Shown in pieces: positions 1 through 8,404 of a stretch of DNA of 46,934 nt. The position numbers were made by a program, and so were the translations under genes. The notes under the pieces are model-generated. The model did not search any database. It was not told the origin of the DNA and worked only from the letters and a program-made list of their open reading frames with translations. The stretch comes from Actinomycetota bacterium. GTDB taxonomy: Bacteria; Actinomycetota; Actinomycetes; Streptosporangiales; Streptosporangiaceae. The DNA lies in contig DAHUZQ010000066.1 of assembly GCA_027306495.1 (NCBI GenBank), forward strand, positions 1 to 46,934, written 5' to 3'. Numbering within the stretch: position 1 is the first letter of the stretch; every line of letters starts with the position of its first letter.

Positions 1-221
1 AAGCGCTGGCGATAGCTGTCGTCGTCACGTCGAGCGATCTGCCCGTCGATCCAGCCGAAGCACAGCGCCTCGTCAAGCGCTTGCGCGTAGGTTAGGGCTG
101 TCGTCTGACCGCCCTGCTTGTGCAGCACCAGCCAGACCCCGGGGTGGTCGGCATGGTGGCTGTCGAGCCAGGCGTGCCATGCCTCGGCGTCCTGGACGAG
201 CAGCTCCGCGAGATCGGCCAC
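1..221 (-). CDS. YdeI/OmpD-associated-like protein, N-terminal part (cut by window edge)
   Basis: The frame opens at GTG 221-219, just after an in-frame TAG, and runs off the left edge, so only about 73 residues are visible. They include a WHAWLDSHH segment, GVWLVLHKQ, and the motif EALCFGWIDGQIARRDDDSY. This last motif is typical of the YdeI / bacteriocin-protection family (small cytosolic proteins of uncertain role). The start lies 10 bases after the stop of the VOC gene on the same strand, so the two are probably cotranscribed. No strong ribosome binding site is visible, which fits translation following on from the upstream gene. The family call is good; the function is not known. Confidence 0.7.
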   Translation of the reverse strand, partial: MADLAELLVQDAEAWHAWLDSHHADHPGVWLVLHKQGGQTTALTYAQALDEALCFGWIDGQIARRDDDSYRQR

Positions 222-230
222 GGCACGGCG

Positions 231-638
231 CTACGGTGTGGCCGCGGGACGGGGGCTCAGGCAAAACGGCTGGCCGTCGGGATCGAGCAGCACCCGCCAG
301 CGCCCAGCTCCGGGTTGGAAGTCAGGTTGGCTGGCTCCGATCGCGCACAGGCTCTCGGCCGCCTCGTCGAGGTCGTCCACCTGCAGGTCGAGGTGGAAGC
401 GTTTGGCGCAAGCCTCGTCAGGCCACTGCGCGGGCCGCAATCCCTCGACCTTGCCGAAGCCGATCTTGATGCCGTTGCCTTCGACCATCCCGTAACTGTC
501 GTCGCTGTAGGTGACCTCCCAGCCGAGCGCGGCCGCGTAGAACCGCGCCAGCCTCGCTGGGTCCGCGCTGTCGATGTTCAGCATCGACAGCGCGGCCGTC
601 GACTCACCATGCCTCGGCCTAGACTGTGTGTGACTCAT
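231..638 (-). CDS. VOC-family (glyoxalase/bleomycin-resistance fold) protein
   Basis: This 135-residue protein has the one-domain VOC pattern. Near the N-terminus it reads LNIDSADPARLARFYAAALGW, and near the C-terminus WRVLLDPDGQPFCLSP, the usual last strand pair. The middle has FHLDLQVDDLDEAAE. Such proteins act as dioxygenase-like, lyase or drug-binding proteins; many of this short type (often labelled glyoxalase-like) have no known substrate. The ATG at 638 is only 17 bases from the divergent MarR start, so a regulator binding there would affect both. The YdeI-like gene follows 10 bases downstream. Family assignment is firm; substrate cannot be inferred. Confidence 0.85.
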   Translation of the reverse strand: MSHTQSRPRHGESTAALSMLNIDSADPARLARFYAAALGWEVTYSDDSYGMVEGNGIKIGFGKVEGLRPAQWPDEACAKRFHLDLQVDDLDEAAESLCAIGASQPDFQPGAGRWRVLLDPDGQPFCLSPRPAATP

Positions 639-655
639 ACATATAATCTAGAGCC
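620..655 (+). promoter_or_regulatory. Promoter of the MarR gene, probably leaderless
   Basis: TAGACT (620-625), 16 bases, then a perfect TATAAT (642-647) face the MarR gene. The GTG start at 656 lies 8 bases after the -10 box, where transcription should begin, so the transcript probably has no leader. The -35 box overlaps the first codons of the divergent VOC gene. Confidence 0.6.
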
Positions 656-1231
656 GTGGCGCGAACGCGGTCAAGCCGCCAACACGCAGGCAACGCCCTG
701 GGCGCGTTGAGCCTGGTGATCGCCGATCAGATGAACGCGGCCGTCGAAGCGGTCGCAGCGCTCGGCCCGTCTGCCCCCTCCGCACTGGCCGCGTTGCACG
801 AGTTCCTCGACGGCGGATCGGTCACCCAGTTGAGTTCCGTTCTGGGCCTGACCCACTCGGGCACAGTCCGCCTCGTCGATCGCCTCGGAGCCGAAGGCCT
901 CGTGGAACGGGTCGGGGCGCAGGACGGACGGACCGTATCCGTCGTGTTGACCCGAAGTGGCCATCGCATGGCCCTACGGATACGTCAAGCGCGCGAGAAG
1001 ACACTGACCAGCGCGCTGTCCGCACTGACGTCGGACGAGGTCAACAACCTTGCGGCAGCCCTGGACACGATGCTGACCACAGTCACTTTCGCCAGAGCCG
1101 AAGAACGCTCCGCCCGCGGTCACGACCGTGCGCAACCGTGGCTATGTCGCCTCTGCGACTTCGCAGCGTGCGGCCGAAGCGAAGGCAACTGCCCAGTCAA
1201 CAACGCGGTTACGGCCAGCAACCAGAGCTAG
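656..1231 (+). CDS. MarR-family transcriptional regulator with C-terminal cysteine motif
   Basis: A 191-residue winged-helix protein. The recognition part reads SVTQLSSVLGLTHSGTVRLVDRL, followed by a wing with GLVERVGAQDGRTVSVVLT (about residues 55-100), as in MarR proteins. The C-terminal tail has LCRLCDFAACGRSEGNCPV, four cysteines that could bind metal or sense redox state; this tail is seen in a recognised subgroup of actinobacterial MarR proteins. It starts with GTG at 656 with no ribosome binding site but a -10 box directly upstream. It is divergent to the VOC and YdeI-like genes, which are its likely targets, along with itself. Confidence 0.85.
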   Translation: MARTRSSRQHAGNALGALSLVIADQMNAAVEAVAALGPSAPSALAALHEFLDGGSVTQLSSVLGLTHSGTVRLVDRLGAEGLVERVGAQDGRTVSVVLTRSGHRMALRIRQAREKTLTSALSALTSDEVNNLAAALDTMLTTVTFARAEERSARGHDRAQPWLCRLCDFAACGRSEGNCPVNNAVTASNQS

Positions 1232-1436
1232 CGTGACGCCAGGCGTACTCACGACGCCTGAGCAGCCCGGCGCGCATCGGGACGGCCAGCTCCGAAATGG
1301 TGGCGCCCGCCTCGTAGCGGGCAGCCAGCTCAGCACACAGCACGGGGGTGATCGAGGTTTGGCGCTTCTCAAGTGCGGCCATGTTCTGCCCCGAAGGTCG
1401 GTAATCCGCCTTCCTGAGCCCTTCTCGCGCCACCAC
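1209..1436 (-). pseudogene. Possible remnant of a recombinase/HTH gene
   Basis: The minus-strand frame contains TSITPVLCAELAARYEAGATISELA, which resembles the short helix-turn-helix found at the end of serine recombinases and related proteins (pattern: LTPE..AE.AARY.AG.SI.ELA). After this the frame loses any resemblance (RRREYAWRHASSGCWP), as if broken by a frameshift. No catalytic domain is visible nearby. The call rests on one short motif and is weak. Apart from this, the 1232-1636 interval between the MarR and DUF1801 genes shows nothing I can name. Confidence 0.25.
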
Positions 1437-1636
1437 AGAGACCCCTCTTGTGGCCTCTGATCAGGGATTTCGCGGCGGGGGTGAGGTCTGGCGACTGCCC
1501 CGTTGGGTGCGCTCACACCATGGGAACGGGTCTCGGTGTCGAAGCGCGGTCACCGTTGCCCCGCGCCGACGGCCTGAGCCGCATCGACCAAGCCCATCTC
1601 CGCCGCCCCGTCACCGGAGATGGGACGGCTGCGGCC

Positions 1637-2068
1637 TCAGACGTTCAGGCCCACGGCCTCGAGAATGAGCGCCCGCAAAGCGGCCTCGGGTACCTTCTCA
1701 CCTTCACGGAAATCGATGGCGCGGACGCTTTTGCTGTCCAGGCGCGCGTTGAAGAGCTTCTTCGGATCCTTGATCTGGGCACCCTTCGGGAACGTCAACC
1801 GAACGGCGTTCTTGAGCATTTCACCGATGCAGACGACGCCGCCGAGAGACCACACAGGCACTCCCTCTGGCCTGGAGGGCTTCTTCCACTTCACTTCCTC
1901 GGCTACGGCTGGGCCAGCGCCCAGGACTATCCCACGCAGCCGTGACAGCGTCTCGCCTCGCCAGTCAGCTGATTGCCTGATGATGGCATCTATTTCTTCG
2001 GTGAACCCGCTCGGCCCCTTGCCGGTACTGCTCGTAACGGGCTTAGGCGCGCTCTTGGCTGCGCTCAT
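1637..2068 (-). CDS. DUF1801 (YdhG-like) protein
   Basis: A 143-residue cytosolic protein. Key stretches are EIDAIIRQSADWRGETLSRLRGIV, EEVKWKKPSRPEGVPVW, GMLKNAVRLTFPKGA and the end ALRALILEAVGLN, the normal order in DUF1801 / YdhG proteins (a frataxin-like fold of unknown function). The start ATG at 2068 is followed by a low-complexity leader rich in Ser, Pro and Lys before the domain begins around residue 22. It is 84 bases downstream of the VOC gene on the same strand and may be the last gene of the MerR/AraC-VOC unit. Confidence 0.8.
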   Translation of the reverse strand: MSAAKSAPKPVTSSTGKGPSGFTEEIDAIIRQSADWRGETLSRLRGIVLGAGPAVAEEVKWKKPSRPEGVPVWSLGGVVCIGEMLKNAVRLTFPKGAQIKDPKKLFNARLDSKSVRAIDFREGEKVPEAALRALILEAVGLNV

Positions 2069-2152
2069 CGAGAAAGCCCTCCTCCTCGTGCTCGCGGCCC
2101 CTCGAGCGAATGACCCTTGTCTTCATCGTGGAGCGGCTGTCCGACCAGCCGA

Positions 2153-2572
2153 TCAGCGCAGTTCCTGGATGCGGACCAGGTTGCCCGCGGGGTCGCGGAA
2201 TGCGCAGTCGCGGTCCCCCCAGAACTGCTCCATCGGCTCTTGGACAACCTCGGCGCCGCTGGCCTGCACCCGCTCGAAGGTGCCGTTGAGGTCTTTAGTG
2301 GCCAGCATGACCCAGCCGAAGGTGCCCTTCGCCATCATCTCGGCGATGGTGCGGCGTTCATCGTCGGTGATGCCAGGGTCGGCTGCCGGCGGCGCCAGGA
2401 GGATGGATGTGCCCGGCTGGCCCGGCGGCCCGACAGTGATCCAGCGCATCTGGCCGGAACCGACGTCCTTGCGGACCTCGAAACCGAGGACGTCACGGTA
2501 AAAGGCCAGTGAGGCCTCGGGGTCGGTATGAGGCAGGGGCGTCGTGTGGATGCTCAAGTCCATGGTGGTCAT
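2153..2572 (-). CDS. VOC-family (glyoxalase-fold) protein paired with MerR-AraC regulator
   Basis: A 139-residue single VOC domain. It begins MTTMDLSIHTTPLPHTDPEA with LAFYRDVLGFEVRKDV next, and ends DRDCAFRDPAGNLVRIQEL. These are the usual first helix-strand and last strand of extradiol-dioxygenase-fold proteins. The ATG at 2572 overlaps the stop of the regulator gene by 4 bases (ATGA), so the two are translationally coupled. A longer frame exists upstream but it lies inside the regulator and is not needed. Pairs of AraC-type regulators with such a VOC gene are common in actinobacteria, and the VOC protein is probably the regulated product. Its substrate is unknown. Confidence 0.85.
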   Translation of the reverse strand: MTTMDLSIHTTPLPHTDPEASLAFYRDVLGFEVRKDVGSGQMRWITVGPPGQPGTSILLAPPAADPGITDDERRTIAEMMAKGTFGWVMLATKDLNGTFERVQASGAEVVQEPMEQFWGDRDCAFRDPAGNLVRIQELR

Positions 2573-3453
2573 GGTAAGAGCGGCGCAGCGGCGGGTGCTT
2601 CTCGATTCCTGACCGGTCTTGACACCTGTTTCGCAATGCACGGCGGGACCCCTGGCCGGACGCGCCGAGCCTGGCGCCGGTAGGCCCCCGGCGGCATGCC
2701 GACCAGTTCGGTGAAGCGGGTGCTGAAGGTGCCAAGCGACGAGCAGCCAACAGCGAAGCACACCTCGGTGACGCTCTGGCCGTCACGGCGCAGCAGCACC
2801 ATCGCACGCTCGATGCGCCGGGTCATCAGGTAGCTGTAAGGCGACTCGCCATAGGCAAGCTTGAACTCGCGGGACAGGTGCCCGGCCGACATGTGCGCGC
2901 CGCGGGCGAGCGCCTCGACATCGAGCGGCTGCGCGTAGTCCCGGTCGATCCGGTCGCGGACGCGCCGCAGCAATGCCAAGTTGCCCAGGTACTGTGCGGC
3001 GGCGGATGGCCGGGGTTTTGCCACGGCGGGCCGATTTCGAGAGGCGTGGGCACTCGGCCTGACCGGGATGACCTCATCGAGTTCGGCGCGGAAGTGCTCG
3101 CAGCGCAGCACATGGCCGTCCGGGCAGGCGAGGGCGTGGGTGAGGCCCCGCTCGATCGCCCGCAGGGCCACGATCCGGGCACGCACTTCCGCCTGCTTGG
3201 CCCGGAGCAGGTCCTTCGAGACCGGCCCGCCTTCCGTCGCGAGGAGTTCGGCGATCTCCTCGAGCCGGAACCCGGCTCTTTGGCAGAGCGCTATGACCGC
3301 CAGTCGGTCGATGGTGTCTGCCTCGTACAGCCGGCGCAACCCGGCCCGCTCAACGCTCGCGATCAGACCGTGGCGCTCGTAGTAGTGCAACGCCGAAGCG
3401 GCGAGCCCCGTGCGGGAACGCACCTCACTGATGTCGAGAAGATCGCGCGCCAT
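2569..3453 (-). CDS. MerR-AraC fusion transcriptional regulator
   Basis: One uninterrupted 294-residue frame joins two DNA-binding modules. Residues 5-75 form a MerR HTH and wing (LDISEVRSRTGLAASALHYY, GLRRLYEADTIDRLAVIALC), followed by a MerR dimer helix with ACPDGHVLRC. After a linker around 130-150, residues about 155-260 carry a complete AraC double HTH: ALARGAHMSAGHLSREFKLA and VTEVCFAVGCSSLGTFSTRF, ending PPGAYRRQ. Normally these occur in separate proteins; the AraC half resembles regulators that sit in front of VOC genes, as here. It overlaps the VOC gene by 4 bases. A perfect dyad just upstream of its start is the likely self-operator. No sign of a frameshift at the join is visible. 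Confidence 0.85.
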   Translation of the reverse strand: MARDLLDISEVRSRTGLAASALHYYERHGLIASVERAGLRRLYEADTIDRLAVIALCQRAGFRLEEIAELLATEGGPVSKDLLRAKQAEVRARIVALRAIERGLTHALACPDGHVLRCEHFRAELDEVIPVRPSAHASRNRPAVAKPRPSAAAQYLGNLALLRRVRDRIDRDYAQPLDVEALARGAHMSAGHLSREFKLAYGESPYSYLMTRRIERAMVLLRRDGQSVTEVCFAVGCSSLGTFSTRFTELVGMPPGAYRRQARRVRPGVPPCIAKQVSRPVRNREAPAAAPLLP

Positions 3454-3456
3454 ACG

Positions 3457-3476
3457 ACCTCAACCATAGTTGAGGT
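3457..3476. promoter_or_regulatory. Perfect dyad operator upstream of MerR-AraC gene
   Basis: ACCTCAACCATAGTTGAGGT is a perfect inverted repeat (8-base arms, 4-base centre) beginning 4 bases upstream of the regulator's ATG (3453). Its 20-base length and symmetry match MerR-type operators, so it probably mediates self-control of the regulator-VOC operon. Confidence 0.7.
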
Positions 3477-3575
3477 CATCCGCGATCGCGATGGCGGCGG
3501 CCGGGGCCGCCGCGACCAGGCGATGCCGGCATGGCCGCTGTCGGAGGACGTGACAAGGAGGGGACCACCCACTGA

Positions 3576-3615
3576 GCGCAGCGGGGCCGGGGTGACCACC
3601 CCGGCCCCGCTGCGC
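3576..3615 (-). terminator. Strong hairpin terminator downstream of MFS gene
   Basis: A perfect 17-base-pair GC stem (3576-3592 with 3599-3615) around the loop TGACCA lies 6 bases past the stop of the MFS gene. There is no T-run, which is normal in GC-rich actinobacteria. It separates the MFS gene from the MerR-AraC promoter. Confidence 0.75.
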
Positions 3616-3621
3616 CGCTTC

Positions 3622-4944
3622 TCACACCCCCATAGGCGCCAGTTCCGCGCTTTCGCTCACGGTGACCTGCGTGGCTGAGGCTGCCGCGGGCACCTCCACA
3701 CCGGCAGGCCGCGCATCTGGCCCGGGCAGCCCGCCTGCCCGGCGGAGCACCAGTGCCGCGTAACCGAGAATGGCCGCACCGCAGGCGACCAGCGCACCGG
3801 GACCGCCGAGCAGGTGGAGCAATGCTGGCGCGATCAGCGAGCCGGCCACTATCCCGCCCAGTGAGACCGGCATCGCGAGCCCGAACACCCGGCCGAGGAG
3901 CGCCGGGTCCACCGACCGCTGCAGGCCCGTGCCCATGATCACCTGGAGGAGGACCGCTCCGGCGCCGGTCACCGATGCCAGCGCGATCGCCAGCAGCGGC
4001 AGGTGGACGACGGCCAGCAGCAGCAACGGCAGGCCGGCCGCGGCGAGCGCGGCGGCGAGGACGTAACGGGGCCGGCGGACACTCAGCGCGCGGCCGGTCA
4101 GCCCCGTCCCCGCCAGCCCGCCGACGCCGACCGCGGCGAACAGGTATCCGTAGCCCTGCGCGCCCATCCCCGCCTGCCGTGCCACCACCAGCAACAGCAC
4201 GGTCAGGCTGCCGCACACCAGGCTGCCCACGATGTCACCGCCGACCAGCCACAGCGCCGATGGCATGCCCCGCAGCACCGCCGCCCCCGACCGGATACCC
4301 GCCAGCACGCTGGTGGGGCGCGCGCCGGAGCGCGGAGCGGCAAAGGCGTCACCGCGGATGGCCAGCACAGCCAGCGCCGAGACCGCGAAGGTCGCCGCGT
4401 TCAAGACGAATGCGAGCGGGGCGGAGCCGGCCAGCAGCAGCACCCCACCCAGCGCCGGCCCGGCAATCAGCGCGACGGCTGTCACAGCCGCCTGGGCGGC
4501 GTTCGCCCCGGGCAGATCTGGCTCACCGACCAGGCGTGGGGTGACCGCGGCCACCGCTGGCAGTTGCGGCGTGGCGGCCAGCGTCGCCAGCGCCGCGATC
4601 ACCGGCGCCAGCACGATGGGCAGGTGCGCGGCGGCGACGACGGCGAGCAGCAGCATCAGCACCAACCGGGTGATGTCGGAGATCACCATGACCGCGCGCC
4701 GGCTGAACCGGTCGGCGATCACGCCGCCGACCGGGCCGAGCAGCACGATCGGAACGACCCTGGCCGCCGTCGTCACCCCGGCCCACAGTACGGAACCGGT
4801 CCGCTGGTAAACCAGGCTCACCAGCGTCAGGTTGTACAGCCAGTCGCCGACCTGCGACACCGCCAGCGCCGACAGCAGCCAGCGGAATGCCGGGTAGCGC
4901 AGCGCCGAGCGGATCGTGCCGGCCGCCGGGTTCGTCATGCTCAT
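3622..4944 (-). CDS. MFS transporter (12-TM exporter type)
   Basis: About 440 residues, very hydrophobic, with the MFS pattern of two six-helix halves. The first helix region reads FRWLLSALAVSQVGDWLYNL; the helix 2-3 loop has GPVGGVIADRFSRR, the MFS signature G...DR.GRR. It resembles the enterobactin-exporter-like group (MFS_3) that often exports antibiotics or siderophores. I take the ATG at 4944 (MSMTN) because GGAGGG lies about 12 bases upstream; an in-frame start 13 codons earlier is less likely. It stands alone between the LAL regulator and a strong terminator. The substrate is not evident. Confidence 0.85.
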   Translation of the reverse strand: MSMTNPAAGTIRSALRYPAFRWLLSALAVSQVGDWLYNLTLVSLVYQRTGSVLWAGVTTAARVVPIVLLGPVGGVIADRFSRRAVMVISDITRLVLMLLLAVVAAAHLPIVLAPVIAALATLAATPQLPAVAAVTPRLVGEPDLPGANAAQAAVTAVALIAGPALGGVLLLAGSAPLAFVLNAATFAVSALAVLAIRGDAFAAPRSGARPTSVLAGIRSGAAVLRGMPSALWLVGGDIVGSLVCGSLTVLLLVVARQAGMGAQGYGYLFAAVGVGGLAGTGLTGRALSVRRPRYVLAAALAAAGLPLLLLAVVHLPLLAIALASVTGAGAVLLQVIMGTGLQRSVDPALLGRVFGLAMPVSLGGIVAGSLIAPALLHLLGGPGALVACGAAILGYAALVLRRAGGLPGPDARPAGVEVPAAASATQVTVSESAELAPMGV

Positions 4945-5099
4945 CTGGTCCACTTCCCTCCGGGGAACGTCGTCACGTTCCACCGTCGGGGTAAGGAGCC
5001 GGGCCGCACATCGGACGCCCGCCCTATCCGCGGCGCGTCAGTGCCTCAGATTCGCGGCCCGCGGGCGTCATGGCACCACGCCACCGGGCCGAGGGTGCC

Positions 5100-8000
5100 T
5101 TAGCTGTCGGGGACATACCCGGTAGCCCCGAGTCGCATGGCCAGCGCCGCCGCTTCCACCCGCCCGCTCACCCCGAGCTTGGTGAGGATGGCGGAAACGT
5201 GCACGCTCACGGTCTTCGGGCTGATGAACAGCGACCGCCCGATCTCGCCGTTGGAGCGGCCCTCCGCCAGGAGCGTGAGAACCTCTCGCTCGCGCGCGGT
5301 GAGGCCGAACCGTGCCAGCGGGTCCCCCTGCTTGCCGCCGTGGCCGTCTTCCGCGCCCCCCGCCGCGCCATCTTGCGCCGTGTCCTTCCCGCCCAGCGAG
5401 ATCCGGGCGCGGCGGGCGAGCGCGGCGGCACCCGCCATGAGCGGGTTCGCCCCCATCGCCGCGGCGATCTCGTGCGACTCCCGGACGGCGGCCGCAGCGG
5501 CCACCCGTTCGCCCCGGACCGACTCGATCTCGGCCAGCCTGAGCAGTGCGTAGGCCAGCGGGTGCGGCTGGCCCAGTTCCCGCCACGCCGCCACCGCTTG
5601 TGACCACGGCAGGGCGTCGTCGCGGCCCTGCGCCCGCGCCCGCTCGGCGGCCATCAGCGCCTGGTAGCCGAGGGCGGGCGGGAACGGAGCCGCGAGGCCG
5701 GCCGCAATCGCGGCGAGTTCGTCCGACCGCCGGAGCGAGGAGGCGGGCACCTCCTCACGCCGGTCCCTCGCGCCGACCGCCTCATCTGCCTCGATCCGCA
5801 TGCCCAGCCACAGCAGTGGCCAGGAGTAGCGGCCGGACAGCGGCCATGTCCCCGCCTCCAGCCCGGCGGCGACCTCCGCCCGGGCGCCCGCCAGGTCCCC
5901 CCTCACGTGCGCGGCGAGGGCGGCCGCCAGGGCGGTGCTCTGCACCAGCTGCGCGCCGCGCGACCCGCCGAGTTCCGCCCGCAGCCCCTCGATGGACGCG
6001 CCCGCGTCCCCGGGGCGCCCCGTCAGCACCGCCAGCTCCGTCCGCACCTCGTGCAAGAAGACCGCGGGGTACCCCTCGGGCGAGAGCGTGAGTGCCCCGG
6101 TGACGATCCGCTCCGCATCGGCGAGGTGACCCAGGCACATCAGTGACTCGCCCATGTTCCCTGCGAGCATCGCGCCCAGCGTGCGGGCCATGCCCACACG
6201 CTCTGCGAGCGCGGCTCCCTCCTGCGCCACCTCCACCGCCTCGCAATGACGCCCGAGGGCCTGGAGCGCGTCGCACAGGTTGATGTAACCGCGAAGCGAG
6301 ATGATGCCGGCGCCGCGTCGCAGGGCCAGTTCCAGGCCGCCGCGCAGTTCTCGCACTCCCCGGTCACCGTGGCCCAGGTAGGTCTGTGCCAGGCCGAGCG
6401 TGATCGCCGCGTCGGCTTCCTGCAGAAACGCTCCGGCCGCGCGGGCTGCCGTTACCGCCTGCTCCGCCAGAACGGTCGCCCCGTCCATGTCGCTCAGCCG
6501 GATCATGGAGGCCGCCAGTGTGTCCAGCACCACGGCGTGTGCCCGGGTCACCTCACCGGCGGGCAGCAGCGCGAGCGCTTCCCGGAGCGAGGCGATCGCG
6601 TCCGCCTCCCGTCCGGTGTCACGCAGCGGCCAGGCGCGGCCTTCCAGCAGCAGCGCCCGGCGCACCGGGTCCGCCCCCGCGGACAGGCCGCCCAGTGCCT
6701 GATCGAACAGTGACAGCGCCCGCTCGTACTCACCCGCCAGGTACGCCGCGTCCGCCGCGCGGCGGGTCACCTCCACCCGGTCGAGACCGGTGCGCGCCTG
6801 CGCGTCCGGAATCCGCGCCCAGATTTCCAGTGCCCGCTCGAGGTGGCGCTGGGCCTCGGCCGGCGCGTAGCTCGCGGTCGCCTCGCTGGCCGCATCGAGC
6901 AGCGCGGACAGGGCACGCGGCAGGTCCAGGGCCGCATACCAGTGATGGGCCAGCGCGGCAGTGGCGGCCGCCGCGTCCTCGTCCGCCAGCGCCGGATCTC
7001 CCGCCAGCGCCGCCCCGTATCGGCCATGCAGGCTGACCCGCTCGCCCGGGAGCATGTCGTCGTAGACGGCGTCCCGTGTGAGGGCGTGCCGGAACTCGTA
7101 GCCGTGCCCGGTGTGATCCACCACGAGCAACTGGTTCTCCACCGCCTCGCGCAGCGCCGCGTAGAGTTCGCCACTCTCGGTTCCAGCCACCTGGGCGAGC
7201 AGCCGCTCCGGCACCCGGCGGCCGGCCACCGACACGGTCCGCAGCAGTTGCTGCGCGTCCTCACTGAGCGCGTCCACCCGGCTGAGCAGCACGTCCCGCA
7301 GCGACGGCGGCAGGTCGGCCGGGTCGCCACCTCGGCGGACCATCCCGGCCAGCTCCTCCACCAGGTAGGCGTTGCCCCCCGATCGGCCGAACACCAGATC
7401 CAGCACCCGGCCCGCCGGCTCATCCTCCAGGATGTCGGTCAGCAGGGCGGCGACCACGGCCCGGTCGAACCGCGCGAGCTCAACCCGTTCCACCGCTCGC
7501 GCCCGCTCCCAGCTTGTGAGCAGGGGCCGCAGCGGATGGCGCCGGTGCACCTCGTCGGAGCGGTAGGTGCCGACCAGCAGCACCGGCACCGCCCGCAGCG
7601 ACCGGACCAGGAAGGCCAGCAGTTCCAGGGTCGACTGATCGGCCCAGTGCAGGTCTTCCAGCAGGAGCATGACCGGACGGGCCACAGCCAGGCGGGCGAG
7701 CAGGCCGAGCACTAGTTCCAGCAGTTGGGCGGGCCGGAGTGGATCGCCCACCGGGTCGGCAGCCAACTCCGGCGCCAGTTCGGGCAGCAGCCGGGCGAGC
7801 CCCCGCCTGGCCGGGCCCACCGCCTCCGCCAGATCGGCCGCCGGCAACGCCAGAGACAGCGCGCGCAGCGCGTCCACCAGCGGGGCGAGCGGCAGCCCGG
7901 CCGCGCCGAGTTCCACGCACTGGCCGGTGAGCAGCAGGAAACCAGCGTCCGCCGCCCACCGCCCGAGTTCGGCGGCCAGCCGTGTCTTACCCACTCCGGC

Positions 8001-8120
8001 TTCGCCACCGACCAGCGCGAAGGTCGGCTGTCCCAGGCGGGCCCGTTCCATCGCAACGGCCAGCGACGCCATTTCCCCGGCCCGGCCAACGAATCGCGGG
8101 CTCACCGCGCTCGCGCTCAT
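5100..8120 (-). CDS. LuxR-family LAL (large ATP-binding) transcriptional regulator
   Basis: A 1006-residue protein starting [17 protein letters not shown]. Residues 38-47 ([10 protein letters not shown]) are the Walker A motif of an AAA-type NTPase; Walker B is near [14 protein letters not shown] long middle of alpha-helical, TPR-like repeats follows, with many Ala/Leu/Arg helices. The last 65 residues are a Lux[24 protein letters not shown] and [23 protein letters not shown] regulators (MalT-like) activate sugar uptake or secondary-metabolite clusters after binding ATP and an inducer. A frame extends upstream to 8492 but the conserved domain starts only at 8120. It is divergent to the aminopeptidase gene. 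Whether it controls the biosynthetic cluster 14 kb away cannot be read from the sequence. Confidence 0.9.
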   Translation of the reverse strand: MSASAVSPRFVGRAGEMASLAVAMERARLGQPTFALVGGEAGVGKTRLAAELGRWAADAGFLLLTGQCVELGAAGLPLAPLVDALRALSLALPAADLAEAVGPARRGLARLLPELAPELAADPVGDPLRPAQLLELVLGLLARLAVARPVMLLLEDLHWADQSTLELLAFLVRSLRAVPVLLVGTYRSDEVHRRHPLRPLLTSWERARAVERVELARFDRAVVAALLTDILEDEPAGRVLDLVFGRSGGNAYLVEELAGMVRRGGDPADLPPSLRDVLLSRVDALSEDAQQLLRTVSVAGRRVPERLLAQVAGTESGELYAALREAVENQLLVVDHTGHGYEFRHALTRDAVYDDMLPGERVSLHGRYGAALAGDPALADEDAAAATAALAHHWYAALDLPRALSALLDAASEATASYAPAEAQRHLERALEIWARIPDAQARTGLDRVEVTRRAADAAYLAGEYERALSLFDQALGGLSAGADPVRRALLLEGRAWPLRDTGREADAIASLREALALLPAGEVTRAHAVVLDTLAASMIRLSDMDGATVLAEQAVTAARAAGAFLQEADAAITLGLAQTYLGHGDRGVRELRGGLELALRRGAGIISLRGYINLCDALQALGRHCEAVEVAQEGAALAERVGMARTLGAMLAGNMGESLMCLGHLADAERIVTGALTLSPEGYPAVFLHEVRTELAVLTGRPGDAGASIEGLRAELGGSRGAQLVQSTALAAALAAHVRGDLAGARAEVAAGLEAGTWPLSGRYSWPLLWLGMRIEADEAVGARDRREEVPASSLRRSDELAAIAAGLAAPFPPALGYQALMAAERARAQGRDDALPWSQAVAAWRELGQPHPLAYALLRLAEIESVRGERVAAAAAVRESHEIAAAMGANPLMAGAAALARRARISLGGKDTAQDGAAGGAEDGHGGKQGDPLARFGLTAREREVLTLLAEGRSNGEIGRSLFISPKTVSVHVSAILTKLGVSGRVEAAALAMRLGATGYVPDS

Positions 8121-8404
8121 GCCCCAAACGCTGCCACAGTTCCCGCCCCCGCGCACGGCGCGGGCCCGGCCAGCGGGCGGGGTCCGGCACGGGCCCGGTC
8201 TGCCGCACGGGTGGCCCGCGGGCGGCAGCCCCTCCTCATCAAGGCAGCTATCGGTGCGCGGGAAGGACACCTGACACTGGGCGTGGTGTGCGCCATGGGC
8301 AGCGTCACCGCAACCGATCCACGCGAGAAGTCCCTGCAATATTGGGAACGGCGAGAAGGGCGCGGCCGTAGCCCGCCTGCGGCCCGCGCACGATGAGAGG
8401 CAGC
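8121..8404. promoter_or_regulatory. Divergent intergenic region between LAL regulator and aminopeptidase genes
   Basis: These 284 bases separate two divergent genes, so they should hold both promoters. An AT-richer patch (GCAATATTGGGAA, about 8336-8348) stands out from the GC-rich surroundings and could be near a -10 region for the aminopeptidase gene. I see no clear -35/-10 pair and no gene. Confidence 0.4.
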
